Positions 59,850 through 64,000 of a stretch of DNA of 64,000 bases are shown here, piece by piece; the stretch's first letter is position 1; each line of letters opens with the position of its first letter. The stretch is from Conus ventricosus (Eukaryota > Mollusca > Gastropoda > Neogastropoda > Conidae), in assembly GCA_018398815.1 (NCBI GenBank), contig CM031601.1, forward strand, positions 33,847,975-33,911,974, read 5' to 3'. Made by a program: the position numbers and the translations under genes. Under the pieces are notes generated by a model, which saw nothing but the letters and a program-made list of their open reading frames with translations, was not told the origin of the DNA and made no database searches.

Positions 59850-62480
59850 ATTATATTCAATCCACACTAAAGAAAACATCTTTCAATTTAGGGTCTTCAT
59901 CTAGGATGTTTTTTAAAGCTGTTGATATCAGGTGCATATTTGGTGTTAGTAGGCAGTGCATTCCAATAATTAGCAATTCTGCAGGTAAAACAAGACTTTC
60001 TTTTGTTAGTATGACAATGCCTAATAAAAATCTTGCCTTCATTATTTCTTGTGCAATCCACTTCTGAGAATTTGAAAAGCGCATGCACATTGACATCATC
60101 ATAATTATGGAATATTAAAAAAATTGGATCAGATCTCCTCTGATCCTCCTTCCTTTCAGTGAGTGTAATTGGAGATAGTGTAATCTTTCTTTATAGTTTA
60201 AATTCCTACATTCTTTCAGGATTTTAGTAGCTCGCCTTTGTACATTTTCTATCATTTTTGACTGTCTCTTGAGATGGGGACTCCAAATTACATTAGCGTA
60301 TTCGAGATGAGGTCTAACAAATGCTTTAAATAACTTGATAAATGTCTCCTTTTCTAGGAAGGTAAAAGTTCTCCTGATGAGTCCCATCATCTGATTTGCT
60401 TTGTTCACCACTCTCTGGATGTGAGGATCAAAGGATAGATCTTTATCAAAGGTTACTCCCAGATCTGTTTCTTCATCACATGTATTTATTTTCTGCAATT
60501 CGTCATTCACAATCATAGTATATTCAAACTGTTTATTCTTTATGCCAATGTGCATCACCTTACATTTTGCTACATTGAAGTAAAGGTTCCATTCATCTGA
60601 CCATTCTTGTAGCTTGTTTATGTCCTGTTGGATCTTTGTGCTATTTGTTGCCTTATCATATATTTTGTGTCATCTGCAAATATTTTGCATGTGGTTTGAG
60701 TCATGTCCTGTAAATCATTAATGAACACAGTGAATAATATGGGCCCTAGGATACTACCCTGTGGAACTCCACTTAGGACCTCAGATGTCTTGGATCTCTC
60801 TTCTCCCACTCTCACTAACTGTGACCTTCCTTTAAGAAAACCTCTGATCCAGTTTAAAACATTACCAATTACTCCATATGCTTTTAGTTTAGTTAGCAGC
60901 CTTTCGTGGGGGACAGAATCAAATGCCTTTCTAAAATCCAAGTACATTATATCAATTGGCTCCCCATTATCTACCAATTCTGTTAGGTTGTCTATTACTT
61001 CTAGTAATTGTGTGACACATGATCTCCTCTTCCTAAATCCATGTTGGCATTTAGCATATAAGTCATTTTCAGTAAAATGAGCAACTACCACATCCCTTAC
61101 AAAGCTCTCTAAAATCTTACATGCAATACAAGTCAAACTCACCGGCCTGTAATTACCTGGGTCTGTTTTGGAACCTTTTTAAAATATAGCTGTGACCTCT
61201 GCAGTCTTCCAATCTCTAGGCAAGGATCCTGTTTCTAAGGATTTGTTAAATATATTGCATAGTGGACTAGCTATCTCATCACTTACTTCTTTTAACACTC
61301 GTGGTGGAATGAGATCGGGACCTTGAGACTTGTTAGGATTTAATTCTTTCAATTTGCTTTTAACTGCATGTGTGGTTACCCTTACATCACATATAGATAC
61401 CCCATCAGATCGGGAACACTCTGGTAAGTTTGGGACACTACTTATGTCCTCACGTGTAAAAATGCTAGAGAAGAAGTCGCTTAGCGTTTCCGCCTTTTCT
61501 TTATCATTATCTACCAAACTTCCATCTTTCCTTTTCAATGTGCCTATTCCAGTGTTTATTTTTATCTTTTCTTTAACATATTTCCAGAACATTTTGGGGT
61601 TACTTTTACTTTCTTTACCTATTTCTCTTTCGTAATTTTTACGGCTTCTCTTAACAAGTCTGTTGGTTAAATTCCTTATTTCAATATATCTTAAGTAATC
61701 CCGTCCTGATTTGGTGCACAAGTATCTTTTGAACATCTTATATTTCTTTTTAATTGTTTTAAATGCTTTTCCATCCATCCATATCGGCTTTATGTTTTTT
61801 ACTGAACCTATTTTCGCTTTTGGAATGCACTCTTCCATACCTGTTGTTAGTACTCCTTTGAGGTGATTCCAACTATCTTCTACATTCATTTGGTCCATAG
61901 TTGTCCAATCGTGGTTACTTATAATACTTCTCAGTTGGTTATAATTTCCTTTGTTTAGGTTAAAAATATATCTTGCCTTTGGTTTCATGTTGTAGTTTTT
62001 TTAATGCATAAAATTCAAAGGACAACACATCATGGTCACTTTTCCAACTGGATCCTGGTGTGTAATATATATCTGAAATAAGATTATCCTCATTCACTAA
62101 TATCCAGTCATCCAAAGTTGGGTTCTGTCCTAGTCTCCTCCTTGTTGGTTTGTTTACTTTCTGCATCAAGTATGCATCATTGATTCTTTCCACAATTTGC
62201 TCACCTTTCTCCCCTGGCCACTTTCCATCCCATCTGACAAATGGGTAATTGAAATCACCCATAATCAATACTTTATCAAATTTTAACATTATATCAGATT
62301 TTAACAGGTCAAACATTTTTTCATCATTAGCTTCAGAACTCTCATTAGGACTTCTATAGATGCAGCCAAGTAACACTGTGTTTCTATCATTGGTATTAAA
62401 TGTGCACCATACACTTTCCTGGAACTCAGATGTATTTAGTTCTTCACATTCACGTGCGTTTAAGGATTTCTCTGTATATA
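59850..62480 (-). mobile_element. Nearly full-length CR1/L2-like LINE ORF2 (copy C), frame-broken
   Basis: Order on the minus strand. Endonuclease: LLGCIYRSPNESSEANDEKM, GDFNYPFVRWDG and SDHDVLSFEF (61960-62376). Linker: KGNYNQLRSIISNHDWTTMD, FWKYVKEK (61179-61988). Reverse transcriptase: QHGFRKRRSCVTQLLEVID, YLDFRKAFDSVPHERLL, GVPQGSILGPILFTVFINDL, FADDTK (60618-61142). C-terminal part: DLGVTFDKDLSFDPHIQRVV, VRPHLEYANVIWSPHLKRQS, VQRRATKILK (60115-60558), and a tail to 59857. A few frameshifts separate otherwise well-preserved segments, so it is a young but inactive copy. The CR1/L2 group is likely. Confidence 0.88.
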
Positions 62481-62619
62481 TAATGCTACCCTCTACTTAT
62501 TTTGTTATTTAAGAACATATCGTAGTTTGGAATATGGTATTCTGATTCGATGAAATTCTTAGCATTCTTGGGTTTTATTTTTTTATTATGTAACTTTAAC
62601 ACAATGTTCTTTAAATTAT

Positions 62620-62770
62620 GCCAAGCATTGTATCATCATTCTTAGTTGCACTCTGAATATGTTGGTCGAAAGTTAAAGCTTCATCAAAAATTATTCCTAA
62701 TCGTCTTTCTCTTCTCTGCGTATAGATAATTAATAATCTCCACCTTTCGTTTTCATAATCATAGTGTAAT
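62620..62770 (-). mobile_element. Fragment of another CR1/L2-like LINE
   Basis: In the minus sense it reads RERRLGIIFDEALTFDQHIQ, then SATKNDDTMLG, corresponding to EKDLGVTFD---FDKHIQN of copies B and C. It lies beyond the 5' end of copy C. Confidence 0.6.
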
Positions 62771-63609
62771 CCGACTGACAGGCGTTCTCATGGACAGAAC
62801 TGCTCCTCTTTGTGAGAGGGGCGAATCAATGAAATCAACAAAAACGGGGACCTCTTAACTATGCCTTGCTGAAAATAAAAGAAATGGTTGCAGCAAGTAG
62901 GCCTATCCAGCAGCACATGACTTTGCATGCGTGTTCAGGTGCGTGATTTAGTCTGCTCTTGCAGCTCACCGGTCCGTAAGAACTTGTGACGAGTGCAGGT
63001 GGAGGATGATAACCCTTTGACAAAAATGGAAGAGAACTAAATACTATTTTTTTCCAAAAACCCATTCAATGATCAATAACACAGCACGCTGCAGTTGCTT
63101 TCATTGCTTACCTGTCTTTCCTTGCAGACGAGGCGATGATTGTCACAGGCTCGACAACAGTGTTTCCCACTTCCCACAATCGGCTGGTCACGCGTTGTTA
63201 GTCATGTGATTTGCCGATCATGTGACCTTAAGTCAACTTCCGGCCGTCTGCTTCATGTGATTTTACGCCCAGCACGCACTTTTCTTCTTCTTCTTCTTCT
63301 TCTTCTTCCTTAGAGTCTCCACAATCAGCTGGCTGATTATTTTGAGACAGTGAAACTGCGTGCACCCAGGCAATTTCACATTCCACACTGATTAGCTGAT
63401 CGAATTTGAAAAGCAGGTAAAACATTTCCACACTGCAGTCGAAGAAGAAAACTTGGCAAAGTCTGCTTTTAGAGACGCCCCCCATCCCAACCTACGTTAC
63501 GTTTATCATTCCTCATCAGTAGGTCTAATTCATAGCCATCGATTTCGTATTTATAATAGATGATTATCGTTGCCAATATGCATAATTTTATGTTTTCAGT
63601 TTCAATATC
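62771..63609. other. Unique sequence with a (CTT)n tract
   Basis: CTT repeats at 63279-63307 and short inverted or duplicated pieces (CACAATCNGCTGG at 63176 and 63319). No gene was recognised. Confidence 0.5.
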
Positions 63610-64000
63610 CTATGTGCTAGATTCCTTTTTGATACAGAAGGTAAGCAAACCGACAAGGAGGAGAGTTGATCAAAACCCTACATTGGATGACTGGATACTT
63701 GTAAGTGAAGATAATCTTATTTCGGACATTGTGCATCTTGACCCAGTGGGTAAAAGTGACCATGATGTTTTGGCATTTCAGCTTCACATTTCTAATAAAA
63801 AAGTAAAAAAAACAGGTTAAGTATATTTACAAACTTAGCAAGGGTGATTATTATAAGTTTAGAAAGATTGTAAATGATCATGATTGGTCTGTGATGTCAG
63901 AAATGAATAGCGAAGAGAGTTGGAACTACATAAAAAGATTACTGCATAATGGTATGGAGAAATGTATCCCTAAAGTTAAAGTTAGGGATACTAAAAAAGT
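63610..64000 (+). mobile_element. CR1/L2-like LINE endonuclease/linker fragment running off the window
   Basis: The plus frame reads DSFLIQKVSKPTRRRVDQNP, TLDDWILVSEDNLISDIVHL and GKSDHDVLAFQLH. After a stop near 63818 it continues as YIYKLSKGDYYKFRKIVNDH and DWSVMSEMNSEESWNYIKRL. It is collinear with the endonuclease end and linker of copy C but opposite in orientation and clearly diverged. The reverse transcriptase would follow beyond 64000. Confidence 0.85.

Overview
The window looks like animal nuclear DNA, most likely from a mollusc and perhaps a marine gastropod. Three things point that way. Genes are split by conserved introns. There is a divergent nicotinic-receptor-like Cys-loop exon of the kind expanded in molluscs. 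The transposons are L1-like, CR1/L2-like and RNase-H-bearing LINEs plus a Tc1 element. No bacterial, plasmid or viral organisation is seen. By eye, more than half of the 64 kb is tandem repeat (units of about 20-90 bases) or microsatellite, and most long ORFs here are artefacts of stop-free repeats.

Layout. 1-218 (+) is one exon of a nicotinic-receptor-like channel, followed by an intron-like repeat field (about 0.2-15.1 kb) of eight or so arrays. From 51.7 kb down to 16.6 kb on the minus strand lies one gene of the alpha-galactosidase A / alpha-N-acetylgalactosaminidase family (glycoside hydrolase 27). Exons 2 to 7 are present, with every intron at the position and phase known for human GLA. 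Exon 1 (signal peptide) lies beyond the window. Introns hold tandem arrays, a degenerate L1-like LINE (17.85-20.7 kb), an intact Tc1 DD34E element (25.36-26.99 kb), a small TTAA-flanked element (28.6-28.9 kb) and a TA-flanked 1.07-kb element (48.16-49.22 kb). From 55.7 kb to the end is a LINE graveyard: two RNase-H LINE 3' ends (+), three or four CR1/L2-like copies (-), and one CR1-like 5' piece (+) running off the end.

The main discovery candidate is in the GH27 gene. Exons 4 and 5 each occur twice, in transcription order 4a-4b-5a-5b. Both exon-4 copies are 95 nt with identical phases. Copy 4a reads SCEWPLY, as in alpha-galactosidase. Copy 4b reads SCSWPAY, as in alpha-N-acetylgalactosaminidase. 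The two changed positions (Glu/Leu versus Ser/Ala) are those known to set galactose versus GalNAc specificity in the human enzymes. One locus may therefore make both enzymes by mutually exclusive splicing. Exon 5a has two 1-nt deficits, both at C5 runs, so it is either a base-calling artefact or an early pseudoexon. A decayed copy of the end of exon 3 also exists.

A second recurrent pattern is that several minisatellites carry the splice junction of the exon they touch. The nAChR-like exon donor, the exon 7 acceptor (about 22 copies), the exon 6 donor (about 13) and the exon 2 acceptor (4) are all reiterated into the intron. Short-base deficits in some arrays suggest an imperfectly polished long-read assembly.
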